Source: Manihot esculenta | Lineage: Eukaryota; Streptophyta; Magnoliopsida; Malpighiales; Euphorbiaceae | Assembly (NCBI RefSeq): GCF_001659605.2 | Contig: NC_035176.2 | Location: forward strand, 21,453,890 to 21,517,889 | Direction of reading: 5' to 3' | Length of the DNA: 64,000 bases | Part shown: piece after piece, positions 34,827-46,261 of the stretch | Layout: each line of letters begins with the position of its first letter | Numbering within the stretch: position 1 is the stretch's first letter | Position numbers and translations under genes: made by a program | The notes under the pieces: model-generated | Databases searched by the model: none | What the model saw: only the letters and a program-made list of their open reading frames with translations | What the model was told of the DNA's origin: nothing

Positions 34827-36959
34827 TGTAATACCCGACTAGACTCCGGTATCGGAATTCCTACCGTCCGGTGGAATCTCGGATGTCGGAGACCTCTAAA
34901 AGGGAAAAACCATGTTTTCATGAAATGTTTTAATGTTTTTGATGATTTTAAGTAAAGAGGAAATGAGTTTTTGGAATAAAAACACCCTTGGAGGAAACTC
35001 AGGTTCGGCCGCCGAAACTCAAAGTTCGGCCGCCGAACATGCATGCTTTTCGGGTGAGCCTTAGGCCCCCGAAGGCATAAGTGAGGGAAGCCCAGGTTCG
35101 GCCGCCGAACATGGCATGCATGCGGGGGCACGTTCGGCTCCCGAATGTGGCCTGGCCAGCCACTATAAAAGAGCCCCTTAGCCGAAATGGGCGAGCTTTC
35201 TCCCCATTTTCGGCCAAGGTGAGCCCTTCCGCCGTTCCTCACCATCCTTGAGTTATTTCCTTCAAATCTTTCAAGATTTTCACAAGTTTTTGCTTTGTTT
35301 TGAAGATTTTCGGGTTTAAAGCAAGTTTTGGAGCTTTGAGGTTCAAGAACTCAAAATCTCCCACCTCCGAGTTTAGGACGTCTCTCCCTCGATCTTCAAG
35401 AGGTAAGAGTCGATCTTAAGCTCATTTCATGTTTAAAATAAGTTTTATGCAAGATCTTTGGGGTAGAATGCATGTTTAGCTCATAGTTAGGTTTTTGAGT
35501 TTATGTTGTGTTTTTGAGCAATGTGTTGTTATTGTGTGTTGTAGTTGGGGTTTAAGTTAGTTTGAAGCCCCTAGGAGCCAATGTATGTATATTTGCATGA
35601 TTTGGATGAGTTATATGCATGTTGGAATGGAAAGGAGAAGTTTTTGTGCAAAGGGAGCCAAGTTTCTGCCCTTTGGCAGAAACCAGGTTCGGCAGCCGAA
35701 GGATTTTCGGCCGCCGAACATGGCTTGGGAGGCAGGCCTTTCGGCTGCCGAAGTTGCCCCCGAAAAGAGACTTTCATCTCTGTCTGGGACTTTCGGCCGC
35801 CGAACTTGCCCTGTTCAGCCTTCCTTTGCATGTTTTTGCATGATTGTTTGAGGTGTTTTAGGGGGTTTTTGGGGGATGTTTTTAGAGTTATGTTCTAGTT
35901 GTTTGGTCCCTCATTTGAGTCCACCTGTGTAGATTCGGACCCGAGGAACCAAGGACCCCAGCAGTGAGTTCAGCTGCTTCTGAGTCAGTAGAGCTTCAGC
36001 AAGAGGTGAGTAGAATAAACTCTTATGTTTTAAAGCAAATGAATTATACAGTTGAGCATGTTCATGCATCATGAATGCCATGTGATGAATTAGGTTGTTT
36101 GCATTAGAAATCACGAATATGTTGCATTGCATTTATGATGTTGATGTGGATTGGTTATTGGATGATCCTTTAGTCCTCATATGGTATGATGATGTTACGG
36201 CATGATATGGTATGGAAGTCCAGGTTGTACCCATTCTACGTCCCTGGCACATTGGTATGCATGATATGTTATGATTAAGAGAAAGATCGGTTGTACCCAT
36301 TCTACGTCCCGGCACTTTGGAATGTAGAGGACTATTGGTGACAATACCATCCGAGATGTGATTTGTTGTGATGTGTTGCATTACATGATGGCATGAGACT
36401 TAAATGTTGTTTTCTATTATTCTGCTCATTGGGCTCTAGTAGCTCACCCCTTTTCCCTAATCCCCCAGGATTGCAGGTACGGGCTAGACAGAGAAGTCAA
36501 GAAGAGTAAAGTCTTATATTTGTAATAGATAGATAGTGGACATGATAAATTGTAAGATAAATGTAAAGTTGAATAGTCATATTATGTATATTGATATTGA
36601 GGATTAGAGGTTGTGCTTGACCCTATGGATGTGTTATCCCTTTTAAATACATGATCTTAGATGTTTTATGATATAGACGCTTAGCCAACTCAACACATGT
36701 ATATCGCCCATTGGGGCATTTATGTGATCCCACAGAGGGGTCAAGTTTATGATTATGGTTATGTTCAGTGCATGCACAGGTTGAGTTTGGCGTATGATAG
36801 AATGTATGAAAGAAATGTTTTAATTTTTATGTATGTTGTTGATCATGTATGGAATTAAACAGGTTTACAGGTTACATGTCAGGCTTGCTACGGGTCCCGG
36901 CGGCCTTAAGCCGATCTGGATCCTAGCACCGGTAGCGGTCCGATTTTCGGGTCGTTACA
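34827..36959 (+). repeat. Element E 3' LTR, 2133 bp
   Basis: TGTAATACCC...GGTCGTTACA. Array 1 (34998-35150), TATAAA (35164-35169), donor AG|GTAAGA (GT 35403), array 2 (35690-35815), acceptor-like tgtgtag (to 35932), 73-nt conserved block, donor AG|GTGAGT (GT 36006), short 'cccattctacgtcc' repeats (36215-36320), acceptor-like attgcag (near 36476). Confidence 0.92.
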
Positions 36960-37511
36960 TCCAAGCTCCCAAAACACCTATTTAAGCTTCAAAACTTCAA
37001 AACAAGGGTAGAACTCATGAAAACTTGAGGGATGGGTGGAGAAAGCATGAAAACGACCAAAGGAGGGCCAAAACGCACCTGAGCTCGAGAATGGGGAGAA
37101 AACTCGCCCATTTCCGATCTGAGGGCTCTTTATAGGTGGTCTGGTCAAAGACCTTCGGCAGCCTAACGTGCCCCCTAAACTCATGCATGTTCGGCGGCCA
37201 AACTTGAGGTTCGACGGCCGAACCTTGGCTCGTTCAAACAAGACTTTCGGAGGCCAAAGGCGCTCCCGAAGCCTTCCTATGTTCGGCGGCCGAACTTCAC
37301 TTTCGGCGGCCGAACCTGGCAAACGCCTCCTTGGTCTTTTCCTTTCAAAACTCAATTCTTTTTCATTTAAAACCATAAAATCATGTGAAAACATTTTAGA
37401 AAACACATTTTACCCTTCTAGAAGACTCTGGCATCTTCAAAATTCTAGATTCCAACGGAGATTCCGCCGGAAGGTAGGGATTCCGATGCCGGAATCTAGC
37501 CGGGTATTACA
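36960..37511 (-). repeat. Element D 3' LTR, second piece
   Basis: Matches 41876-42447, ending ccgggtattaca. It holds D's U3 with hairpin array (37155-37320), one unit shorter than in the partner LTR, and the TATA box near 37130. Confidence 0.9.
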
Positions 37512-40024
37512 TTCTTCCCCCCTTTAAGAACATTCGTCCCCGAATGTTCCACAAACAAACAGGCAATCTCAAAACATAGCATCAATCATACATGAACAAG
37601 CAAGCAAACAAGCGAGCAAAACTTAAAAACCTCTCTCCTAAAAGAGAGACACAGGTACTGCTGGAGTATAAACTCCCGGGTCTCCCAGGCACACCTTTCC
37701 ATACTGTGGTGACTCCAAAGGACTTACACCATCAGGATTCCTTGTTCCTCAACTTCCTGACTTATGTGTCCATGATTCGCACTAACTGCTCAACATAGGT
37801 GAGATCCCTTGAGATCTCCACCTCTGGTTCTTTAAGAACCTCACTTGGATCTGACATGAGCTTCCATAACACAGGAACCCGGAAATCCGAATGGACTTTC
37901 TCCATAGGAAATCACCCTTACCAAAAGAAACACCTTAGCAGTACCCAACCTTCTCCTGAAACTCAACACGCTTCCAAAGCGCTACTCTGATCCTTTCCCC
38001 TTTTCTCTTCATCTTTACTAACTGGCTCCTTCTCACTGCTAACCCAAAACTATCTCTAACTCTCACAGGTAGTACCCGGATTTCAGATCTATCTTGGAAA
38101 ACAACCAGCTTCTACTAGCTGTCCTAATAGATCATCCATCCTGCACGGGAATACCTGCCCTTGGTAGTGACCTTGGTTAACTGCTTACAGTTGTTACAAA
38201 GTCTCAAGGATTCATCCTTCTTTTCCCACCACCACACTGGAACACTCCAGGGTGAGGTACTAGGTCGGACAAAACCCTTGTCTACCAAGTCTCGTCCCTA
38301 CTCTGACTACTACCTCTCTCTATGCAGGCGCCACCCTGTAGAGAAGGAAAGAAATGGTTCTGGATCCAGACACCACTCCTACTCCAAACTCTAACTCCCT
38401 GACAGGTGGTAAACCTGACAACTAGCCTGGGAAGACATCTAAGAACTCACTGACAACTGACACTGAGGCTGGTTCCCTGACCTGACTACTAAACTCTCAG
38501 ACAAGAGCTAGAACCCTCTGACAACCCCTCCTACGCACCCTACGAATCTGACAGGCTGACAACAAACCTCTAGGCATCCCTACTATGTCCCCTCAGAAGA
38601 CTACCTCTGACCTATCCTGTCCTCTGAACCTGACTACCTTGTCTCTGCGGACCAAGATAGCACTACAAGTAGAAAAACCCAGTCCAACCCTAAACTGACG
38701 TCCAGACAGTCAAGTCTAAGACCTCAAATTCGGGTGGAAGGCATCTACCCTCAACTATCACAGAACTGAACCGGCAGACTGACTCTGCCACAGATGGATC
38801 ACACTCGGGTCCACTGACCCAAAGAGAACACTCTAGCCCAGAAGCTATCAACTCAACCTCTCGACGTCTCCTAGAGCAACTAAAGAAAGAGAACCACCAG
38901 AGTTCACAAAACATACACATCAGAACATTCAAAAGTGAGCGTACCTGGCACCACTGTGTTCGATGTGTCTGCCTCCTGCTGAGCTTGGGTGAAGATCCGA
39001 GCTGGAGCTGACGGACCTTCTCCGCGGGAACCTTCAGAAGAAAAGGCTGACCCTCTTCCTCTGCCTCGACCACTAACCTGAACCATGGCTGGAGCAGCTG
39101 GCTGAGCCGCTCTACCTGAAGTTGTCCGCTGGGATTGAGCCATCCAGGGCGCAGTGGAACACTCTCGTGCTATGTGCCCCTCCTGTCCGCACCTGAAACA
39201 TGCTGTCATCCCCACCAAACAGACTCCCTTGTGCGGTCTTCTGCACCTCAAACATCTTGAACTGCCTGAGCCAGAGCTTGAGCCACCAAAACCCAGACTA
39301 GCCTTCAAATTCTTCCAGAACTTCTTCTTCGACCTTCTGAGGCCTCTGCCCCACTTCTTGCTTTTCGTGGAGGCCGTACTCAGAGTGGAGGGATCAATCC
39401 CTCCTGAACTTGAGATTCTGAAATCCTGAGTCTGAGCATCCTCCTGAGAATCTCTCATGCCTTCTCCTGGCACTCTGACTCCCAAACTGACATCTCTTCT
39501 CTAAACATCCAACTCCACTTCCCTCATACTAGCTGACATCCTTCTTGGAGCCATTCCTTCTCTGCTTACATCAAAAGACCTTCCAGGGTCCCTTGATGTT
39601 CCCCATCTGCTGACTCCCCACGACTGCGCTCTCGGCAGAGCAGGGGGAAAGGTGTCCATACCTTCCCTCTCAGATGGAACTCCAATCGATTCCACAGATC
39701 GACGAGCACCTCGCATTCTGGCTCCTCTAAAGAACAACACACAAGCAATCAAACAATCATTAGCATCATACGGTTCAGGTGGAAACACATGAACCTGCCA
39801 CATACATAGCATACATAACATAACATACATAACATACATAACATTAATGCACATACATAAAATCATGGCATTTCACATCATCATTCATAGAAGACAGGAC
39901 TTGACATCCTATCCCAGTGGACATGATTTTACCTATTGTGCTTGCCCTTCTATGACCTCTAAACCAACCTCTTTCCGATGTGCAACACACCGTACTCTCA
40001 AGGCCCAAAGCTCTGATACCAATT
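37512..40024 (-). pseudogene. Element D interior: degenerate gag-pol relics
   Basis: Minus strand from the right: primer-binding site (TGGTATCAGAGC, 40010-40021), gag start (MRGARRSVESIGVPSE, about 39720), then a jump over the whole capsid to the knuckles (CLRCRRPHKGVC, CFRCGQEGHIAREC, about 39185-39270) and linker in frame 38904-39485. Eroded protease (about 38690-38950), scraps of RT (about 38070-38430) and the integrase/chromodomain end (about 37650-37900) follow, with many indels. A polypurine tract abuts the left LTR. Nothing here can encode a full enzyme. Confidence 0.8.
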
Positions 40025-42447
40025 TGTAACAGCCCAGAAACCGATACCCCTCTATAACGGCCCGAACCGCTACCGGCGCTAGGATCCAGATCGGCTTAAG
40101 GCCGCCGGGACCCGTAGCAAGCCAAACATACATCCTATTACCTGGTCAAATCCCATACATGATCAAAACATTAACATAAAAACTTAAACATCTGATGTAA
40201 ATACCGAGCTTGACCTGTATGCAACATAACTGGAAACATAAAGAAACCCCCTACTAGAGCCCTCATTAAAACTCTAGCTGGGTCAACATAACATACATCA
40301 AGCCGGAGTCACATCCAAAAAAGTAGAACCTAACCTGTGCATGCATCAAACCACAAACATAATACCTCCACTAGGGTCCTCATCAAACTCTAGCGTGGTA
40401 AACAACACATGCCAGAAGATTAGTTCAAACTCAACTCAACATTAAACCATAACATACATCATGTACTAAATAGGGACTAACCAAGTCATAGGGCCAAGCA
40501 CAGTTCTAATCCATAAACATAACTCTACTTTACTTACATTACATTACATTTCATTATCTTACAATCCATTATCTCAATTTATATTACATGTCCACACAAC
40601 TCTAATCTATTACATAAGCACAACCTTAACTCTTAAGACTTCCCGAGTGACCTCATACCTGCAACACTGGGGTTAGGGGAGAGGGGTGAGCTAAAAAGCC
40701 CAGTGAGTAGAAACAAAGAAAATAGTTCATTAATTACATGCTTTTATGAAATGCGCCACAGCACAAACAATTCACATCACGGATTGGACATGACCACCAA
40801 AACTCCCTTTGACTGTAACATAACATGGTGCCCGGCCCTTCGGGCTCCTCAGGACTTCATTATACCCGGCCCTTCGGGCTCCTCAGGACTTCATTATACC
40901 CGGCCCTTCGGGCTCCTCAGGACTTCATTATGCCTGGCCCTCAAGGGGCTCCTCAGGACTTCATTAACATAATCATAGCTAGAGCTATTGGGGTCGCCTT
41001 GGTCCATCCACATCAACAGTAAATAATGCAATGCGTCATATTCGTGTGACTAATGCAATCAACCTATTACATATAAACATGATGCATGAACATGCTTTAG
41101 GCATTTGCTTTCATAAAATAAAAGATTAAGTTTAGTTCTACTCACCTCTAGCAGACGCTAAACTGACTCTGCAACTGCTAACACTGATGGCCTCCTCGGT
41201 CCCTCGGGTCCGATCCTACACAGGTGGACTCGAATGAGGTGCCAAACACACTCTAAACAACTCATAAACAACTACCCAAAAACCCCCTAAAACATCACTT
41301 AAACATGCATAGAAAACAACCATGAAAAGGCTGGACAGGGCACCTTCGGCGGCCGAATGTCCCTTCCAGAGACGAAAGTCATGCAAGTTCAGCGACAGGT
41401 TCGGCGGCCGAAACCCCTTTCCAGAGATGAAACTCATGCATATTCGGCGGCACCTTTGGCGGCCGAAACTCCCTTCCAGAGCCAAAAGTCCAACTTTCGG
41501 GGGCAGGGTTCGGCAGCCAAAACAAGCTACCACAGGCAGGTCCAGCGGCCGAAACTACTTTCGGCGGCCAAACCTGAGTTCTTCCCAGAAGGGCAGAACT
41601 CAGCTTTCACATGCACAACAACCTCCAAACCTTCCAAAACATGCATTGACTAGTTTAAACTTTCAACATATCATCACATAAACACTCATAAACATACATT
41701 TACATAAAAACTCACATAAACCTTAACATGCATACCTACCCATACTCAACCATTAAAACCTCTTAAAACTTCATTAAAACATAAAGGAAAGCAAAGATCT
41801 ACACTTACCTCTTGGAGATCGAGGGTTGGTGTGATCCCTAACTCGGAGGTGTGGAGGATCCAAGCTCCAAAAGCCTCCAAGCTCCCAAAACTCCTATTTA
41901 AGCTTCAAAACTTCAAAACAAGGGTAGAACTCATGAAAACTGGAGGGATGGGTGGAGAAAGCATGAAAACGACCAAAGGAGGGCCAAAACTCACCTGAGC
42001 TCAAGAATGGGGAGAAAACTCGCCCATTTCCGATCTGAGGGCTCTTTATAGGTGGTCTGGTCAAAGACCTTCGGCAGCCTAACGTGCCCCCTAAACTCAT
42101 GCATGTTCGGCGGCCGAACTTGAGGTTCGGCGGCCGAACTTGAGGTTCGGCGGCCGAACCTTGGCTCGTTCAAATAAGACTTTCGGAGGCCAAAGGCTCT
42201 CCCGAAGCCTTCCCATGTTCGGCAGCCGAACTTCACTTTCGACGGCCGAACCTGGCAAACGTCTCCTTGGTCTTTTCCTTTCAAAACTCAATTCTTTTTC
42301 ATTTAAAACCATAAAATCATGTGAAAACATTTTAGAAAACACATTTTACCCTTCTAGAAGACTCTGGCATCTTCAAAATTCTAGATTCCAACAGAGATTC
42401 CGCCGGAAGGTAGGGATTTCGATGCCGGAATCTAGCCGGGTATTACA
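40025..42447 (-). repeat. Element D 5' LTR, 2423 bp
   Basis: Complete. Read in + orientation: start TGTAACAGCCC, 'ggcccttcgggctcctcaggacttcatta' repeats (40830-40962), hairpin array 2 (41340-41580), donor-like site (rc, near 41807), TATA (rc of TTTATA 42045-42050), array 1 (42065-42260) with three head-to-tail hairpin units at 42100-42160, end ccgggtattaca. Confidence 0.92.
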
Positions 42448-42452
42448 ATAGC

Positions 42453-43491
42453 TATGGATTTTATGGTGGGGCTACCGGCAATGTCCAACAGATTAGACTC
42501 CATATGGGTGATTGTGGACAGACTGACCAAATCTGCTCACTTCATCCCTGTCAGGAGTAGCTACTCTGTGGATAAATTGGTGCAGGTGTTTGTTGATGAA
42601 GTGGTCAGGTTGCATGGGGCTCCTGTTTCAATAGTATCTGATAGGGGACCCCAGTTCACCTCTAGGTTTTGGCAGAGTCTGCAGAGTGCTATGGGTACCA
42701 GGTTGGATTTCAGCACTGCTTTCCATCCGCAGACTGATGGACAGTCAGAGAGGACCATCCAGACAATTGAAGATATGCTCAGAATGTGTGTGCTAGATTT
42801 TGGCCGTTCTTGGAGGCAGCATCTACCTTTGGTGGAGTTTGCCTACAATAACAGCTATCATGCTAGCATAGGGATGGCTCCATATGAAGCTTTGTATGGA
42901 AGGAAGTGCAGGTCACCTGTCTAGTGGGAGGAAGTTGGAGAAAGGGCCTTGGCAGGGCCTGAACTAGTAGAGATCACCAGCAGAGTAGTGTCCATAATCA
43001 GAGAAAGGATCAGACCTGCTGTGAGCAGGCAAAAGAGTTATGCAGATGTCCGCAGGAAACAAGTAGAGTTTCAGGAGCGGGATTTGGTATTGCTCAAGGT
43101 GTCTCCTATGAAAGGGGTGATTCGGTTTGGGAAGAAAGGTAAGTTAGCTCCACAGTACATCGGACCCTTTGAAATCTTGCAAAAGATTGGGAATGTATCG
43201 TACAAGTTGGACTTACCTGCTTCAATGGAGAGAATCCATCCGGTTTTCCATGTTTCCATGTTACGAAAGTTCGTGTCAGATCCGGGCAAGGTTCTTAGTG
43301 AGACTGATGTGGAGATCCTTGGAGATCTCACCTATGTTGAGCAGTCAGTACGGATCCTAGACACCCAGATCAGAAAGCTAAGGAACAAGGAAATCCCGAT
43401 GGTGAAAGTCCTTTGGAATCACCACAACATCGAAGAGTGTACCTGGGAGACACGGGAGTCTATGCTTCAGCAATATCCTCATCTCTTCTAA
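42453..43491 (+). pseudogene. Element B integrase core and chromodomain
   Basis: B's frame resumes after [40 protein letters not shown] (all three catalytic residues), stop TAG at 42922-42924, then the integrase C-domain and chromodomain tail ending YPHLF at 43491. The stop replaces TGC at the usual VCWEE and is not a simple C to T change. Confidence 0.92.
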
Positions 43492-43587
43492 GGTTAGTGT
43501 TATGTTTTTTTGTTGTGTGTTTTTGTTGTGTGTTTATGTTTTATGCTATGCTATGCTTGTTTGGTGAACATTCGGGGACGAATGTTC

Positions 43588-43602
43588 TTAAGGGGAGGAG
43601 AA
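43588..43602 (+). promoter_or_regulatory. Polypurine tract of element B
   Basis: TTAAGGGGAGGAGAA immediately before the 3' LTR, after the conserved acattcgg...cgaatgt inverted repeat. Confidence 0.85.
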
Positions 43603-45783
43603 TGTAATACCCGGCTAGACTCTAGTATCGGAATTCCTACCGTCCGGTGGAATCTCGGATGTCAGAAACCTCTAGAAGGGTAAAATCATGTTTTTATAAA
43701 ATGTTTTCATGTATTTTATGGTTTTTATGAAGAAAGGATTTGAGTTAAAGTTTTAAAGAAAAGAAAGAAAGAAAATGAAGGAAGAACCCAGGTTCAGCCG
43801 CCGAACCTCAAGTTCGACCGCCGAACATGGGGTGCATGCGGAGGCACGTTAGGCTCCCAAAGTGGCCTGGCCAGCCATCTATAAAGGGGTCCCCTATCCG
43901 AAATGGGTGAGTTTTCTCTCCTCATTTCCGGCCAAGGTGAGTCTCCGACCTCCCTTAGCGATCTTGTGTTCTTTCTTCAAGTCTCTCATATTTTTATGAG
44001 TTATTTAACTTGGTTTTGAAGATTTTTGGAGCTAAGATCAAGATTTGAAGCTTGGAGACCCTGGAACTTTCTTCCTCCATTTCTCCAAGTTTAGGTCGCC
44101 TCCCCTCTCGATCTTCAAGAGGTAAGGGTAGATCTTTAGCTTATCCCATGTTTTAAACAAGTTTTATGAAGGGTTATGGGGTAGAAATGCATGTTTAGGT
44201 TAGTTGATTGTTGTTAGGGTTAATGTTGAGTTTATAGATAATGTATGTTGTATGAGTTGCTATATGTGTTTGTGATGGGGTTTAGGTTAGTTTGAGACCC
44301 CTATATGCTTATTTGCTTGTGTATGCATGTTGTAGAATAGCTAAATGCATGTTTGAAAGGTTTGGGAGGCAAAATGTGCATGAGGAGGCTGAGTTCTGCC
44401 ACTTTGGAAGAACTCAGGTTCAGCAGCCAAAGGTCCTTTCGGCCGCCGAACCTGCCTGTGGAGGCAAGCTTTTGGCTGCCGAACCCTGCCCGAAAGTTGG
44501 ACTTTTGGCTCTGGAAGGGAGTTTCGGCCGCCGAAGGTGCCGCCGAACATGCATGAGTTTCGTCTCTGGAAGGGACTTTCGGCCTCCGAACCTACCGCTG
44601 AAAGTGCCCTACTCAGCCTTCCTTTGCATGATTTCTATGATTGTTTTAAGGTGTTTTAGGGGGTTTTTAGGGAGTAGTTTAGAATTATATTAGTGTATGT
44701 TTAGTCCCTCATTTGAGTCCATCTGTGTAGGTTCGGACCCGAGGAACCAAGGAACCCAGCAGTGAGATAGCTGCTTCAGCGTCCTTCCAGAGCTAGCCTG
44801 AGGTGAGTAGAATGACTCTTTATATTGCAAAGTAAATAAATAAATTTTGAGCATGTTCATGCATCACGAATGCCATGAGATATATTAGGTTGTTTGCATT
44901 AGAATTCATGAATATGTTGCATTGCATAATATGATGTTGATGTGGGTGAACATTGGATGATCCATTAGCCCTCGTATGGTATGATATGATATGATGATGA
45001 TACGGTACGGAAGTCTAGGAAGACCCATTCTACATTCCTGGCACTATGTAAGAGAAAGTCCAGGAAGACCCATTCTACGTCCCTGGCACATTGGAATGTT
45101 ATGATATGTTATGTAAGGGAAAGACCAGGACCCATTCTACGTTCTGGCACTATTGGATATGTAGAGGGCTATTGGTGACAAGTTCATCCTTAAGGTGATT
45201 TGTTTGTGATGTGATGCATTTCATGAAAGCATGAATTTTAATATAATGTTTTACTATTCTGCTCACTGGGCTCTTGTAGCTCACCCCATTCCCTTAACCC
45301 CCAGGTTTGCAGGTACGGGCTAGACCAGGAAGTCAACAAGAGTAAAGGAGTCATGTTTTATGTAATAGTTAGAAGTGGACATGAAAGATAAAGTATTGTA
45401 ATATTGTGATGTAAGATATTGTTCAGTTATGTTTATGAGAATTAGAATTGTGCTTGACCCTAGAGTTATAGTAAATCCCTTCGTTCATGATCTATGTAAT
45501 GTTTTTATGATGTTTATGTTGAACCAAGCTTAATGTATGATATGTTACCCCATTGGAGCATTTGATGAGGGCTCCAGTGTGGAGTTTTATGTTTATGGTT
45601 GTGTGCATGCACAGGTTAAGCTTGGTGAATGAAAGAAAAAGTTTAAAGTTTTATGTTTATGTTTGATCATGTATGGGGTTTAACAGGTATACAGGATGTA
45701 TGTTAGGCTTGCTACGGGTCCCGGCGACCTTAAGTCTATCTGGATCCTAGCGCCGATAGCGGTCCGGTTTCCGGGTCGTTACA
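43603..45783 (+). repeat. Element B 3' LTR, 2181 bp
   Basis: TGTAATACCCGG...GGTCGTTACA. Array 1 (43790-43860), TATAAA (43880-43885), donor AG|GTAAGG (GT 44122), array 2 (44410-44600), acceptor-like tgtgtag (to 44730), 72-nt conserved block, donor AG|GTGAGT (GT 44803), 'ccaggaagacccattctacg' repeats (45010-45150), acceptor-like tttgcag (to 45312). This copy is uninterrupted and is the best reference for LTR layout in the window. Confidence 0.93.
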
Positions 45784-45996
45784 ATAAAGTGGCGAAGGGA
45801 GTGGTGGTAGGGTTATATGAACTGTAGTAGGTTCAGTTTGCCCAGCCTGTATTGGAAGGGATAATATCATATTAGGCTCAATCTTTACCCCTATGTTGCG
45901 AAGGCACTTAGCTGGGGGAGCTACATTCCGAGTGGCAGGTGCTTTACCTTTTCCAATAGCACGAACAACCTCAGCCCACTGCTTTTTGCGAACCAT
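45784..45996 (-). pseudogene. Unrecognised coding fragment cut by element B
   Basis: A minus-strand frame starts at ATG 45996 (MVRKKQWAEVVRAIGKGKAP) and is open until B's LTR at 45783, where it runs on only by chance. A Pro-rich stretch follows the basic start. I do not recognise the family. It may belong to the same decayed transposon as 47869-48501, on the same strand beyond the solo LTR. Confidence 0.35.
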
Positions 45997-46261
45997 ACCT
46001 TCACAAGGAAAAAAAAGTAAATAAGTATTGCAGACTAATGTTTAAAGTTTTAGTAAAATACCTTGGTCTTGTTATATCCTACTAGGGAGGATTAATGTGG
46101 GACAATAGCCCGAGTAAAGCTCAAGTACTCAACTTCAAATCCCTCGCTTGTTTAGCCTATTATTGACTTTGCCAAGTGGGAAAAACATCCCTAATTGTTA
46201 GACATTCTACAAATTGAGCTTCTTCCCAATTTGGATTCTTGCCTTCTTTTTGAAGTCTAGT

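Larger units (their letters stand above)
32876..36959 (+). mobile_element. Element E: 3' half of a chromovirus
   Basis: Plus-strand RNase H to chromodomain (32876-34721), polypurine tract (about 34812-34826) and complete 3' LTR (34827-36959). Everything 5' of RNase H is missing. The right flank TCCAAGCTCCC is D's LTR resuming, equivalent to 41876 in D's other LTR. Its sequence is very close to A. Confidence 0.9.
25813..42447 (-). mobile_element. Element D: decayed, capsid-less chromovirus with C and E inside its left LTR
   Basis: Left (3') LTR in two pieces (25813-26004 and 36960-37511), short interior (37512-40024), right (5') LTR (40025-42447), flanked by ATAGC on both sides (25808-25812, 42448-42452). 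The interior is only 2.5 kb against about 5.3 kb in A: the capsid part of gag and most of pol are gone. D could move only with proteins from another element. The shared LTR parts differ at roughly fourteen bases in 550 plus one array unit. Confidence 0.9.
16567..45783 (+). mobile_element. Element B: outer Tekay/Del-like chromovirus carrying nested insertions
   Basis: Plus-strand element in pieces: 5' LTR end (16567-16940), gag-protease (17214-19145), RT and RNase H start (19146-20372), RNase H end to integrase start (25022-25812), integrase core to chromodomain (42453-43491), 3' LTR (43603-45783). The gaps are filled by S1 (TSD CTTCT) and D (TSD ATAGC); the reading frame continues across both once the insert and one TSD copy are removed. 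The 374-bp shared part of its two LTRs shows about nine differences, more than A's, as expected for the oldest layer. ATAAA follows its right end, but the left flank is lost. Confidence 0.9.

Noticed and set aside
45736..45783. C-terminal residues of the 45736-45996 frame
   Set aside because: They are encoded by the end of element B's LTR, so only 45784-45996 can be native.
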